From Bacillus sp. ISL-55 (GTDB taxonomy: Bacteria; Bacillota; Bacilli; Bacillales; Cytobacillaceae): 64,000 bases of DNA. The stretch spans positions 67,573 to 131,572 of the forward strand of contig NZ_JAGGQU010000012.1 in assembly GCF_018613155.1 (NCBI RefSeq), in the 5' to 3' direction. Position numbers and translations under genes: made by a program. The notes below the pieces were generated by a model. That model worked only from the letters and a program-made list of their open reading frames with translations, did not search any database and had not been told where the DNA came from. Shown here piece by piece: positions 1 to 7,721 of the stretch (its first letter is position 1; the number at the start of each line of letters is the position of its first letter).

Positions 1-34
1 TGCCAGCACCGGTAATAAAAATCGTTTTAACCAT
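1..34 (-). CDS. N-terminal fragment of a probable short-chain dehydrogenase (partial)
   Basis: An ATG at 34-32 on the minus strand opens a frame reading MVKTIFITGAG before the window edge. The T-G-A-G stretch straight after a first beta strand is how the Rossmann fold of short-chain dehydrogenases starts. A good AGGAGG ribosome site lies at 45-50. Only 11 residues are visible, so the family assignment is inference from the motif and the substrate cannot be guessed. Confidence 0.5.
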   Translation of the reverse strand, partial: MVKTIFITGAG

Positions 35-189
35 GCCCGAAATTCCTCCTATCAATATGAACTAATAGTTTCATCTTCCCAGGAGGCAGTCTTGTAAAAC
101 ATTTATCCTTTGGAGCCATGCAAAAAGCCCAGAGAGAATTTATCCCCCTGAGCTCTTACATTACTTTTTTAAAATGAACCTAGAAATAG

Positions 190-756
190 CTAGACCCTTA
201 ACGACCCACGGAAACCCCTGGCACCATAATAGGAATCCGCTCCATTGTGGTACACAAAAACCGTGTCATAGCGGCGATCGCAAAAAAGTGCCCCGCCGAG
301 TTTTCTAATATTCTCCGGTGTTTGCACCCAGCTCGATGTTTTCAGATCGAAATTCCCAAGTTTCTGCAGCTCCCGGTATTGTTCTTCCGTTAAAAGTTCA
401 ATGCCCATGGCAGTTGCCATATCCATGACGCTATTTTCAGGCTTGTGTTTTTTTCTTGCCTCCAGTGCTTCCCGGTCGTAACAAACACTTCTGCGGCCTT
501 TAGGACTTTCCGCTGAACAATCATAAAAAATGTATTCGCCTGTCTCTGGATCAAGGCCAACAACATCGGGTTCCCCGCCAGTTGCTTCCATTTCATTGAG
601 TGACCACAATTTTTCACTATTAGTTTCAAGCCTAGCTTGTACACTAGCCCATTCAAGACCTTCATGTCTGTTCATATTTTTCTCGAAACGAGCTTTCAAA
701 GTTTCTAGCAGTTCTCCCTGTTGTTCTCGTGACAACTCTCTGTTTCCCTTTGCCAT
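190..756 (-). CDS. DUF4256 family protein
   Basis: This 188-residue soluble protein starts at an ATG with a GGGGGAG site about 6 nt upstream. It matches my recollection of the DUF4256 family: an N-terminal helix with E-Q-Q-G-E-L-L, a central G-L-D-P-E-T-G-E-Y-I-F-Y-D segment, and a C-terminal half with W-V-Q-T-P-E-x-I-R and G-G-A-L-F-C-D-R-R-Y. Length fits the family. No catalytic residues are established and there is no signal peptide. It appears monocistronic, with no partner gene that would hint at a role. Confidence 0.8.
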   Translation of the reverse strand: MAKGNRELSREQQGELLETLKARFEKNMNRHEGLEWASVQARLETNSEKLWSLNEMEATGGEPDVVGLDPETGEYIFYDCSAESPKGRRSVCYDREALEARKKHKPENSVMDMATAMGIELLTEEQYRELQKLGNFDLKTSSWVQTPENIRKLGGALFCDRRYDTVFVYHNGADSYYGARGFRGSLRV

Positions 757-827
757 ATTAACTCCCCCTTGTTTTCATGCACAATTGCCGATTCTTGAAT
801 GTTACTTTTTTAACTGCGCAAGATCCA

Positions 828-1286
828 TTACTCTAGTTTTGCTACCCCTAATGCTAAATGTTCCCACAGTACCTCTTCAACTTTTTCAACCAATTCCTTT
901 TGACATTCTACGACTAACACCACTTCCGACTTTTTCCCTTTTACAACCCTATTTCTTTTATGTACAACTTTATAAATGATGTAGTCGATGATAAAGCCAA
1001 GTATAAATCCAGTTGCCGCGCCAATGAGCCCCCAATAAATGGGCCCCCATTCTAAAATAAACCCTACACTTGCGCCAACGACAGAAAAGGCCGTTCCAAT
1101 CGCTGCTCCCTTGTCAAATAGGCTAATACCATCAGCACGATGAAGGGTATCAAATAATCTCCTTTCCTCCACTCTATTAATAAGGGGAACAGCAAGAATA
1201 CTTTCTTTTTTCACACCGACTTTTTCCAAAGAAGTGATGGCAAGTTCAAGATAGGAGGAATGCTCAAAGGTTGAGAAAATCTGCAA
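828..1286 (-). CDS. Hypothetical membrane protein with glycine-rich hairpin
   Basis: I do not recognise a named family. The start is TTG at 1286-1284, directly after the TAA of the upstream gene, with a GAGGTG site about 6 nt before it, so the two genes are probably translated together. Residues 1-50 look like a soluble ferredoxin-like half (M-Q-I-F-S-T-F-E-H, then A-V-P-L-I-N-R-V-E-E-R). Residues about 58-105 form a Gly/Ala-rich pair of membrane helices, and the C-terminal 40 residues are soluble again. The layout resembles general-stress proteins with an embedded glycine zipper, but this is only a resemblance. Confidence 0.65.
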   Translation of the reverse strand: MQIFSTFEHSSYLELAITSLEKVGVKKESILAVPLINRVEERRLFDTLHRADGISLFDKGAAIGTAFSVVGASVGFILEWGPIYWGLIGAATGFILGFIIDYIIYKVVHKRNRVVKGKKSEVVLVVECQKELVEKVEEVLWEHLALGVAKLE

Positions 1287-2096
1287 TTATTTCACCTCAT
1301 CCACCGAAACAGGAATTTTCACCCGAGATTGTTGATAATTTTCTTTAATATATTTTCGTTGTTCACTTTCAAACAGTTTATTATTTTCAACCGTATTGAC
1401 ATATGAATCATAAATAGCAAACCCGTAATGAGAAGGCAAAAACAGGAGCCATTGCGGATCAAGGACTTGTGTCGCCTGGCTAATATCCCCTAGGAAAAGC
1501 AGATGAATTGCAACCAGGATCTTTGAAAAATACACAAAAACAATCATAAATATCAATGTAAAAATCGCAGTGATCACTCGATGGATATACAATTGACCCA
1601 ACCCTGGCGTAAGTATAGACCATACAATGGCATTGAGCGGTCTTCTTTTATCTAAATAATTTATCTCTAACGCACCAATGACAAATGAATTGAATTCCGC
1701 ATCCTCTCGTTCCGCTAATATGAACACTCTATTCATATCAACCGTGGTTCGGTAACTATCCCAAATCGCAAAAATATAAACTGGAATATACATAAGTGTC
1801 CATCTTGGATCAAGAACGTCTTTTGCCATCTCTATATTCCCGGTAAAAGAAAAAACCAAAGCCTGGTTTATGTTAGCCATATTATTAACTAAAATCTCCC
1901 AAATAAATAAAGCATAACCTCTAAGATATTTAGACAGAAGAAGATGGCCGAATCCTGGAAACGCGGCTGACCACCAGGCAATAATAAAGGGATTGCGGAG
2001 ATGAAGTTGAGTTGTACCAAGGGTACTAACGTGTGCTTTAAACCTCCGTGCTCTTCGGGAAGGATTAACTGAACTTGTCGGATTGAAATTCAGCAT
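1287..2096 (-). CDS. Membrane protein with two tandem TM2-like domains
   Basis: A 269-residue protein with two copies of one module. Copy one (residues about 40-125) has P-G-F-G-H-L, a long hydrophobic stretch, V-L-D-P-R-W and A-I-W-D-S-Y-R-T-T-V. Copy two (about 163-245) has P-G-L-G-Q-L, another hydrophobic stretch, V-L-D-P-Q-W and A-I-Y-D-S-Y-V-N-T-V. The P-G-x-G motif before a short helix pair resembles TM2-type membrane domains. Function is unknown. It is the first gene of a two-gene unit with the TTG-started gene at 828-1286. Confidence 0.7.
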   Translation of the reverse strand: MLNFNPTSSVNPSRRARRFKAHVSTLGTTQLHLRNPFIIAWWSAAFPGFGHLLLSKYLRGYALFIWEILVNNMANINQALVFSFTGNIEMAKDVLDPRWTLMYIPVYIFAIWDSYRTTVDMNRVFILAEREDAEFNSFVIGALEINYLDKRRPLNAIVWSILTPGLGQLYIHRVITAIFTLIFMIVFVYFSKILVAIHLLFLGDISQATQVLDPQWLLFLPSHYGFAIYDSYVNTVENNKLFESEQRKYIKENYQQSRVKIPVSVDEVK

Positions 2097-2242
2097 AAAT
2101 ATAGCCTCAACTTTTTTATATGTTAAGGCTATCTTTTAATAAATCTGGTAATTTTATTCAGTGATTCTGAAGTATGAGCAATGAGACGGTTAAACTTTAA
2201 ATTACTGACCCTTATCGGAACTGCTGCACATTGCGACAGCAA

Positions 2243-2416
2243 TTATATCCCCTTCCCCTTATCATCCCTGAATGCGTCCCAAACCATTATAGCTACAAGA
2301 ACAGTGAACAGGCCATTTCCAACATACTTCAGCGTTTCGGAATCAGAACCGTAAGACACAATAAAAGAACTTACAATCATAAGAAACACGATAAACAGTT
2401 TAGTATTTCTTTTCAA
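2243..2416 (-). CDS. Small two-helix membrane protein, 57 residues
   Basis: A TTG start at 2416-2414 sits just downstream of a GGGGGGAC site and opens a 57-residue frame ending in TAA. It starts MKRNTKLFIVFLMIV, giving one membrane helix at about 7-23, and has a second at about 31-46 followed by a charged tail. It begins 21 nt after the stop of the gene at 2438-2806 and so is probably the last gene of a small operon. No family recognised. Confidence 0.6.
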   Translation of the reverse strand: MKRNTKLFIVFLMIVSSFIVSYGSDSETLKYVGNGLFTVLVAIMVWDAFRDDKGKGI

Positions 2417-2437
2417 ACCTGTCCCCCCTGGACAAAA

Positions 2438-2806
2438 TTACTTTTTGAATTTCAAGGTCCTTCTTACTGCGAGCAAGATATATAGAAGTAAGGCATACAA
2501 AGTGATGCTTATCATGTAAAAAATCGCCTGTGGTTTACTCGATTCACTGGTGACTCCGTGGAGTTTGTTATGGTCATCAATCGATATAAAATACGACCAG
2601 ATGAAATTTAAAGTGATGATCAACATAAGCAATGCCAGAATGGCCTTTTTATGTAAAAGCAGTCTAGTTAAACTCTCCTTAAAAGCCTTGGAGACTGTCA
2701 CCTTTGAGTTTCCTTCGACACTGATCTTATTGTTAAAAGGCGTTAAGAAGTAAACCATCAAGCCTCCCCAGACAATACCAAAAACCACTAATTCAGCAAA
2801 TGACAT
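2438..2806 (-). CDS. Hypothetical membrane protein, 122 residues
   Basis: It starts at an ATG with GTGGAGGAA 6 nt upstream. Three hydrophobic segments are visible: residues 3-21, about 55-75 and about 92-114. The loop between the first two holds a positively charged stretch (K-V-T-V-S-K-A-F-K-E-S). The C-terminus ends R-R-T-L-K-F-K-K, which suggests a cytoplasmic tail. It sits in a row of four small minus-strand genes (3331 down to 2243). No domain recognised. Confidence 0.65.
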   Translation of the reverse strand: MSFAELVVFGIVWGGLMVYFLTPFNNKISVEGNSKVTVSKAFKESLTRLLLHKKAILALLMLIITLNFIWSYFISIDDHNKLHGVTSESSKPQAIFYMISITLYALLLYILLAVRRTLKFKK

Positions 2807-2855
2807 TTAGATTCCTCCACATATCGGCAAATTCTATCGACTTATGGTTTTCTTT

Positions 2856-3149
2856 CTACTGTTTTGCTTCTAGGTATTTTTTATAAGCGCCCGGGTTTTG
2901 CAAATGTTCAGGAACGGTTTCATGTGGCTGCTCCTGCCCCATCTCTTGTACTTTTCCAACCTCAGGCGATATAGCCGCAAGCCTTTTCCGGACGTCATTC
3001 AGTAAGTAAATCCCTCTAAATAGGCTGCCTGCAATAATCCCGAAGGCAAGGATGCCGCCTACAATCGGCCCCATAACAAATAGAAGGTAACCTAGAATGA
3101 CACTTAACAGTAGGGATAAAAACAAATACATGCCAACCTTTGCCCCCAT
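2856..3149 (-). CDS. Hypothetical membrane protein, 97 residues
   Basis: Two hydrophobic helices at about residues 4-25 and 28-50 lead into a soluble tail that ends P-G-A-Y-K-K-Y-L-E-A-K. The ATG comes 2 nt after the TAG of the 59-residue gene upstream and has only a poor ribosome site, so translation is probably coupled to that gene. No family recognised. Confidence 0.6.
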   Translation of the reverse strand: MGAKVGMYLFLSLLLSVILGYLLFVMGPIVGGILAFGIIAGSLFRGIYLLNDVRKRLAAISPEVGKVQEMGQEQPHETVPEHLQNPGAYKKYLEAKQ

Positions 3150-3151
3150 TT

Positions 3152-3331
3152 CTAGCTTAATAAAATGAAATGATCCCTAAATTCTCTATCATTGATCGAT
3201 ATCCTGGTCCTTAAATCCCTGGTTCGCAGCACATACTCTTTGATCCCGATAAACTCCGATTCAGCAATCAAATAGAATTGCGTCCCTTTTTCCAAACCCT
3301 TAAAGTCGCTTTTTAACATATATCTCTTCAT
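3152..3331 (-). CDS. Small basic soluble protein, 59 residues
   Basis: A 59-residue frame starting MKRYMLKSDFKGLEKG and ending FILLS. AGGAG lies about 14 nt before the first ATG; an alternative ATG four codons in has AAGAGA 6 nt upstream. The stop overlaps the start region of the next membrane gene (TAGAAATG), which supports a real coupled gene. The composition is balanced and soluble. No family recognised. Confidence 0.5.
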   Translation of the reverse strand: MKRYMLKSDFKGLEKGTQFYLIAESEFIGIKEYVLRTRDLRTRISINDREFRDHFILLS

Positions 3332-3374
3332 TATTATTCTTGTAACTCCTGTAAGATTCTTTTCAATAAGTTCA

Positions 3375-3412
3375 ACAAAAAGAAGCGTGAATCCTCCCAG
3401 ATTTACGCTTCC
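3375..3412 (-). terminator. Rho-independent terminator
   Basis: AAGCGTAAAT and ATTCACGCTT pair on the minus strand around a GGGAGG loop region and are followed by TCTTTTTG. It lies 83 nt beyond the stop of the zinc-ribbon gene at 3495-3704 and insulates it from the small operon that follows. Confidence 0.75.
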
Positions 3413-3494
3413 TTTGCTAAATATTGAGCTTTTACTAAAAATCCGGCGTGAAGCCCTATGGCAGCACCTAGTTTTTATACTTCACCTTGTCCAA

Positions 3495-3704
3495 TTAGCG
3501 TGAAGCTTTTGGCGGCTGGCACACATCACATTTGCGCTGGTGATTATCCTTGAACTTCTTGAATGGTTTTTCAAAATTATTGCCGCAAGCGCATTTAAAG
3601 AGTAATTTTTGCGAAAAGCCATGATATTCTGTCGTCAGCAGCTTACTCTCTGAATTTTTCTCCACAAATTCTCTGATCTTATCAATTGTCCATCGTTTGT
3701 TCAT
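3495..3704 (-). CDS. Small zinc-ribbon protein, 69 residues
   Basis: The protein begins W-T-I-D-K-I-R-E-F-V-E and carries C-A-C-G-N near residue 38 and C-D-V-C near residue 59, a likely four-cysteine zinc site. This pattern (W-T-x-E-K-I, then a C-x-C and a C-x-x-C) is like the small DNA-binding ribbons found alone or beside homing endonucleases. GGAGG lies 10 nt before the ATG. The target is unknown. Confidence 0.7.
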   Translation of the reverse strand: MNKRWTIDKIREFVEKNSESKLLTTEYHGFSQKLLFKCACGNNFEKPFKKFKDNHQRKCDVCQPPKASR

Positions 3705-3826
3705 GTTTTAATACCTCCATATATGAATCGCCAGTCGGAGGCTTTTTAGGCATCCGTGCATTTATGTTTAAAATCCACCCAAGTTCCTCATTATACCATG
3801 TGCCAACACACAATTATATAAGCTGT

Positions 3827-4003
3827 TCAGTCTTTATTTTCCTTCTCAAGCAACTCAATTATTCGGTCAAGCTTTTGTTCCATGCTCTTCGAATTATCAG
3901 GTCGCTTTATTACGAGTGAGCGCACAGCATAAAAAACAGCAGCAACAATACCAATCAATAGTATGAAAAAAATAAGCTGATATAAAAGATCTCCAATATT
4001 CAT
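3827..4003 (-). CDS. DUF4083 family small membrane protein
   Basis: A 58-residue frame starts MNIGDLLYQLIFFILLIG, has one membrane helix (about 8-27), then R-S-L-V-I-K-R and a short amphipathic coil (M-E-Q-K-L-D-R-I-I-E-L-L-E-K). This fits DUF4083, single-helix proteins common in Bacillus. The ribosome site (GGCGGGA) is modest. It ends at TGA 3829-3827. Confidence 0.75.
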   Translation of the reverse strand: MNIGDLLYQLIFFILLIGIVAAVFYAVRSLVIKRPDNSKSMEQKLDRIIELLEKENKD

Positions 4004-4028
4004 ATTAATCCCGCCCCGTAGTTTTTTA

Positions 4029-4502
4029 TTATCCTATAGTGTGTTTAAACTCCGCTTCCCTTTCATTCTTAATAACCATTTCAAGCGCATCTCTTGTTTC
4101 AGGATGCAGTATCATTTTTTCTGTAAGCTTTAAATTCGACAACCTTACCTTCCTGCCCCACCTTCTCGAAAAAGAACGCCAATCACAAACCATTTCAAGT
4201 AGATATTTTCTTGGCATTGGCAAGGCTAGCTTTTGATTCGGATCAACTACCCAATACTCCCAATGATGTTTATTTTTATGTTGATGATGGAGCCATGCAT
4301 GCTTCCATTTCATTTCATCATAAGAATCTATATTTCTATCCAAAAAGAATTTCTTCGTATATGGCATGAATTCATTTGGATGAAATTTTGATAAGTCATG
4401 AGTAATCCCCTGTAAGTATAAACCCACTCTCCAACATTCAACTAAAACATTGACTTTATGTTCAATAATATAAAGAAGGTTTCTCCAGCAGGCTTTTAGC
4501 AT
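4029..4502 (-). CDS. DUF5662 family protein (HD-like)
   Basis: A 157-residue soluble protein with I-T-H-D-L-S-K-F-H-P-N-E-F near residue 33 and W-L-H-H-Q-H-K-N-K-H-H-W-E-Y near residue 70. The H-D and clustered histidines are the hallmark of DUF5662 and resemble an HD-type metal site, though no activity is established. The start has AAGGAGGGGG about 7 nt upstream. Monocistronic; the next gene is divergent. Confidence 0.8.
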   Translation of the reverse strand: MLKACWRNLLYIIEHKVNVLVECWRVGLYLQGITHDLSKFHPNEFMPYTKKFFLDRNIDSYDEMKWKHAWLHHQHKNKHHWEYWVVDPNQKLALPMPRKYLLEMVCDWRSFSRRWGRKVRLSNLKLTEKMILHPETRDALEMVIKNEREAEFKHTIG

Positions 4503-4659
4503 AATAACCCCCTCCTTTACTTGAGTATATTGTCAGTTCTTATTCTCCTTTATAGACTGGGATTCCTCCCAATTTGTATTTGTTTGTTGTTTATATTGAT
4601 TTACATTCCTCCCCTCCCGGATTTACTATTAAATTATATTATGGACAGGGGTGGTATTT

Positions 4660-5736
4660 TTGGAAAAGTTTAGAGTCTGTATTATTGGGACGGGGTTTGG
4701 TGCCAAAGTTCATGCGCCAATGATGGACCACCATGAAGGATTTGATGTTGTGGCAATCTCTAGTGTATCTAGGGGGAATATTGAGGAAGCACGGAAAGCC
4801 AGCGGGATTGAGAATATCTATACTGACTGGCGCGAAATGATCGAAAAGGAAACACTCGATTTAGTGGTTGTCGCTTCGGCCGTTCATTTACATAAGGAAA
4901 TGGTTGCAGCTGCTTTCGAAAAGGGCGTTCATGTAGTCTGCGAAAAACCAATGGCCATGGATGTTGCTGAAACAGAAGAAATGATTACGGAAAGAGACAA
5001 GGCAGACAAACTCGGACTGATCAATCATGAATTCCGCTTTTTTCCGGCTCGGACGAAGGTAAAAGAAATCATGGAAAGCAAAAAACTCGGGGAGATTTTG
5101 CATGTTCGCTACGAGTGCTCTTTTGCCAATTATACCGGACTGACTACAAAACCGCGTGGCTGGCTCGGACAGGAGGAAAAAGGCGGCGGAATGCTCGGCG
5201 CAATCGGATCTCATATGACAGATGCTCTTCAATGGTGGCTGGACAGCTCATTTAAAGAAGTGTTTGCCCAGCTGCCAATTCACATCCCCACCCAGACTGA
5301 TGAAAACGGAAATACTGAAAATCGAACGGCGGACGATGCGTTCCAAATCATCGGCTCTCTGGAAAATGGAGCTACTTTAACGCTTGAACTCCTTATTGCA
5401 GCTCGCCAAACCAATCACACATGGCGTCTTGAAATCTACGGTACGGAAGGCACGCTTGTTATGCTCGATGACAAAAAGGTGCTGCTATCCGCAGGAAATT
5501 CTCCACTTGAAGAAGTCGAGCTAGTGCCGGATCTAGAAGCCCCTCCTACTATGCCGCAAATCGCAGCAAGGTACTATAACGGCTTCCAAAGAGCTTTAGA
5601 TGCACTCCATGAGACTCTGGTTTCAGGAAAGAAACACCCATACCTCGCTGATTTCGACCATGGACATTCAACTCAAAAAGTATTGGATGCAGTAAGAACC
5701 TCTGCACGTGAAGGGCGAAAAACAGAAGTAAAATAA
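4660..5736 (+). CDS. Gfo/Idh/MocA family oxidoreductase
   Basis: NAD(P)-dependent oxidoreductase of the glucose-fructose oxidoreductase/inositol dehydrogenase superfamily. The N-terminal Rossmann motif is I-I-G-T-G-F-G. V-C-E-K-P-M-A (about residues 91-97) is the family's E-K-P signature, and the C-terminal domain has a G-G-G-M-L-G-A-I-G-S-H dimer/catalytic region. I prefer TTG at 4660 (358 residues) over GTG at 4651 because the AGGGGTGG site overlaps the GTG. The sugar or polyol substrate cannot be told from the sequence. A strong terminator follows, so it is transcribed alone. Confidence 0.88.
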   Translation: MEKFRVCIIGTGFGAKVHAPMMDHHEGFDVVAISSVSRGNIEEARKASGIENIYTDWREMIEKETLDLVVVASAVHLHKEMVAAAFEKGVHVVCEKPMAMDVAETEEMITERDKADKLGLINHEFRFFPARTKVKEIMESKKLGEILHVRYECSFANYTGLTTKPRGWLGQEEKGGGMLGAIGSHMTDALQWWLDSSFKEVFAQLPIHIPTQTDENGNTENRTADDAFQIIGSLENGATLTLELLIAARQTNHTWRLEIYGTEGTLVMLDDKKVLLSAGNSPLEEVELVPDLEAPPTMPQIAARYYNGFQRALDALHETLVSGKKHPYLADFDHGHSTQKVLDAVRTSAREGRKTEVK

Positions 5737-5763
5737 AGGATTCCCGTTGCAGTATTCTTAACA

Positions 5764-5800
5764 GGCATGAGCCAGGTATTGAACTGGCTCATGCCTTTAA
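5764..5800 (+). terminator. Rho-independent terminator
   Basis: A perfect 12-bp stem, GGCATGAGCCAG paired with CTGGCTCATGCC around an 8-nt loop, followed by TTTAATTATTT. It lies 28 nt after the oxidoreductase stop. Confidence 0.85.
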
Positions 5801-5935
5801 TTATTTCAATAGTCCAGGAGTAGTTGCCCTCCATAAAAATGCCTGAAGCTGTGGCCGATGGGAAAATTTGTTTAATCAAACGTTTGATTAATAAATCCAG
5901 GTACAGGAATGATTGATTTTGCTGAAGTACAAGTC

Positions 5936-6027
5936 CTTTTTAAAAGCTGCTCTATCAAAGTCCTAACACGGAATTAGCTCACTTTTTAAAAGCTGCTCTA
6001 TCAAAGTGCTAACATGGAATTAGCTCA
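5936..6027. repeat. Tandem duplication of a 46-bp unit
   Basis: Two abutting copies of a unit starting ctttttaaaagctgctc and ending ggaattagctca differ at two bases. It lies between a plus-strand terminator and a minus-strand terminator. The period is 46 bp, so it is not one of the 52-bp arrays described elsewhere in this window. Confidence 0.85.
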
Positions 6028-6083
6028 CCTTTTATTAGGCTTAATCCTTTGGACCTGACACTCTAAATCCGACCTTCTTCTCA

Positions 6084-6120
6084 CAAAAAGAAAAGCCTGG
6101 TCCTTTAAGGAACAGGGCTT
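6084..6120 (-). terminator. Rho-independent terminator
   Basis: On the minus strand AAGCCCTGTTCC pairs imperfectly with GGACCAGGCTT and is followed by TTCTTTTTG. It serves the SE1832 gene that ends at 6127. Confidence 0.7.
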
Positions 6121-6126
6121 GTCATT

Positions 6127-6303
6127 CTACATATCCCGAAGCATGCTGTTTAAGGAGCTCAATTCCTCTTCAATCGCTGCCAGCCGCTTCTCCAGCGGAT
6201 GCAGATTGCCTTTTACAGATTCCAACTTTTCAAGATTATGCTGAAGCTGCAAATACTCGTCCTTCAGTTCGACGATTTTATATTCAATTTCCCTTTTATC
6301 CAT
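6127..6303 (-). CDS. SE1832 family small coiled-coil protein
   Basis: A 58-residue protein, M-D-K-R-E-I-E-Y-K-I-V-E-L-K-D-E-Y, then L-E-K-L-E-S-V-K-G-N and E-K-R-L-A-A-I-E-E-E-L. The two helices and the central G-N turn match the SE1832 family of Firmicutes. AGGGGGAC lies about 6 nt before the ATG. Function is unknown; the form suggests a helical hairpin. Confidence 0.8.
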   Translation of the reverse strand: MDKREIEYKIVELKDEYLQLQHNLEKLESVKGNLHPLEKRLAAIEEELSSLNSMLRDM

Positions 6304-6386
6304 TGATTAGTCCCCCTGTTATGACGATTTCTTTCTTAAGAATAGCGATATCGGGGCGTTTATTCAAGATGCATGCGAAAGGCGTA

Positions 6387-6584
6387 CTATATATTCACTT
6401 TAGATAAAAGTGTAATGCTGAAAATGGCTGCAAGACCCGTCAGGATGTTGACTAACTAGGCGATTGGACTGTCCATGCCGGCGAATAGACCGCCAGCCAA
6501 ATCCCATTCAAATAATCCAATCAATAGCCAATTGAAACCTCCGACAATAAGCAATACTAATGATACCACATTCAAAGTTTTCAT
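6387..6584 (-). pseudogene. DUF378 membrane protein interrupted by an amber codon
   Basis: The frame starts MKTLNVVSLVLLIVGGFNW, the N-terminal helix of DUF378 proteins. It reads to G-M-D-S-P-I-A and meets TAG at 6458-6456. The same frame then continues with 22 codons (L-V-N-I-L-T-G-L-A-A-I-F-S-I-T-L-L-S-K-V-N-I) to a second TAG at 6389-6387. The continuation is the expected second helix of the family (usually ...Y-I-L-V-G-L-A-A...). The whole frame is the normal 60-70 residues, so the first TAG is a nonsense mutation or a sequencing error. The gene diverges from the CarH-like regulator. Confidence 0.75.
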
Positions 6585-6598
6585 TTTGACACCACACA

Positions 6599-6734
6599 TT
6601 GTATAATTTTTGTATAGATGTTCAAATTTAATTATACAAAATCTATACAATACGAACGTATATTTTATATAATTATATTTATATGTTGATTTTACAGCTT
6701 TTAACCTGCGTAATTTTTGTATAACTTTTCTATA
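6599..6734. promoter_or_regulatory. Three pairs of 11-bp-spaced boxes, probable CarH-type operators
   Basis: Between the DUF378 gene and the B12-binding regulator three pairs of near-identical heptamers are seen: TTGTATA at 6599 and 6610, TATACAA at 6633 and 6644, and TTGTATA at 6717 with TTCTATA at 6728. Members of each pair are exactly 11 bp apart. The core TATACA fits the TnTACA half-site known for Thermus CarH, which also binds direct repeats at 11-bp spacing. The third pair ends 23 bp before the regulator's start. Autoregulation and control of the divergent gene are inference. Confidence 0.6.
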
Positions 6735-6756
6735 CTGATGAGTGGAGGTGAAAATA

Positions 6757-7629
6757 TTGTATAGCATCAAGCAGGTATCAGAACGATTGGATATACCCGC
6801 CGTCACGATCAGGGCCTGGGAAAACCGCTATAATGTTGTATCTCCTACCAGGACTGAGGGCGGTCACCGTTTATATAGCGAAAAGGATTTCGAAACACTT
6901 AAGTGGATTAAGACTCAAGTAAACGAAAAGAACATGAAAATCAGTGATGCGGTCAGGCTGCTGCAGGAATCCCCTCCAGCTTCCGCCACGCCTCCATCAC
7001 AAAATGACAAGTACGGTGAGCTAAAAGAAAAGCTTTACGAAGCGCTGGTCAACCTTGATACTCAAGAAGCCAATCAGATTGCCGATCTTGCTTTTTCCTT
7101 GTATGACTATGAAGAGGTCTTCCATCTCATATTAGTTCAGGTTTTGTATAAGGTGGGTGACGAATGGGAGAATGGCACCATCTCGGTTGCCCAGGAGCAT
7201 TTTGCTTCCCAGTTCATTATCAACCGCTGCACCCAATTCCTAAGGATTCTTTCTGTCAATCCTGCACTACAGAAAGTGCTGGCGTTCTGTCCAGAAGGAG
7301 AGCAGCATCAAATTGGGTTGATGGTTTTCAGCTTATTTTTAAAAAAGAAGGGCCATGATGTCATCTACTTAGGTCCGAATACACCGCTTGAAGGTTTATC
7401 GGATTTGATAAAAATGAAAAACATTGGCGTTGTCGCGATCTCAATGACGAATCCAAAACCCGTTAAAAAGGTGGAGGAATGGATTCAATCATGCCTCAAA
7501 ATGAATCCATCCCTAAAGTTCATTGTCGGGGGCAGCTGTGTAACAGATTGTCCAAAACTGGAGTCAAAGTCTGTCAGCTACTCCCTGGGCTCGGATTGGG
7601 ACTTATGGTATGACTCGTTTATGCGCTGA
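6757..7629 (+). CDS. CarH/LitR-like MerR regulator with B12-binding photosensory domain
   Basis: A MerR winged helix (residues 1-70, with I-R-A-W-E-N-R-Y and E-G-G-H-R-L-Y) is joined to a helical cap and a cobalamin-binding domain. The photoreceptor motif W-x9-E-H is complete (W137, E147, H148), and E-Q-H-Q-I-G (H184) occupies the D-x-H-x-x-G site that supplies the lower axial ligand. In CarH proteins adenosylcobalamin makes a DNA-bound tetramer that light breaks apart. I choose TTG 6757 because GGAGGTG lies 8 nt upstream. The MMPL transporter follows 92 nt on. Light response is inferred from the motifs. Confidence 0.85.
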   Translation: MYSIKQVSERLDIPAVTIRAWENRYNVVSPTRTEGGHRLYSEKDFETLKWIKTQVNEKNMKISDAVRLLQESPPASATPPSQNDKYGELKEKLYEALVNLDTQEANQIADLAFSLYDYEEVFHLILVQVLYKVGDEWENGTISVAQEHFASQFIINRCTQFLRILSVNPALQKVLAFCPEGEQHQIGLMVFSLFLKKKGHDVIYLGPNTPLEGLSDLIKMKNIGVVAISMTNPKPVKKVEEWIQSCLKMNPSLKFIVGGSCVTDCPKLESKSVSYSLGSDWDLWYDSFMR

Positions 7630-7721
7630 TATTTTATTAACAGAAACTCTATAATTACCTTGATTTTTCAGAGAAATGGAATGGTAAGATTAGAATGGAA
7701 TCTTATCAGGGAGGTTTACAA

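Noticed and set aside
2231..2485. Plus-strand frame of 84 codons
   Set aside because: It is antisense to two minus-strand membrane protein genes with proper ribosome sites, and its composition is not protein-like.
5936..6027. Member of the 52-bp array class
   Set aside because: The period is 46 bp and the unit has no TGTC...GACA dyad.
6456..6458. Amber codon in DUF378 as recoding (pyrrolysine)
   Set aside because: No reason to expect pyrrolysine in this lineage and the position is not a conserved catalytic residue; a nonsense mutation or sequencing error is simpler.
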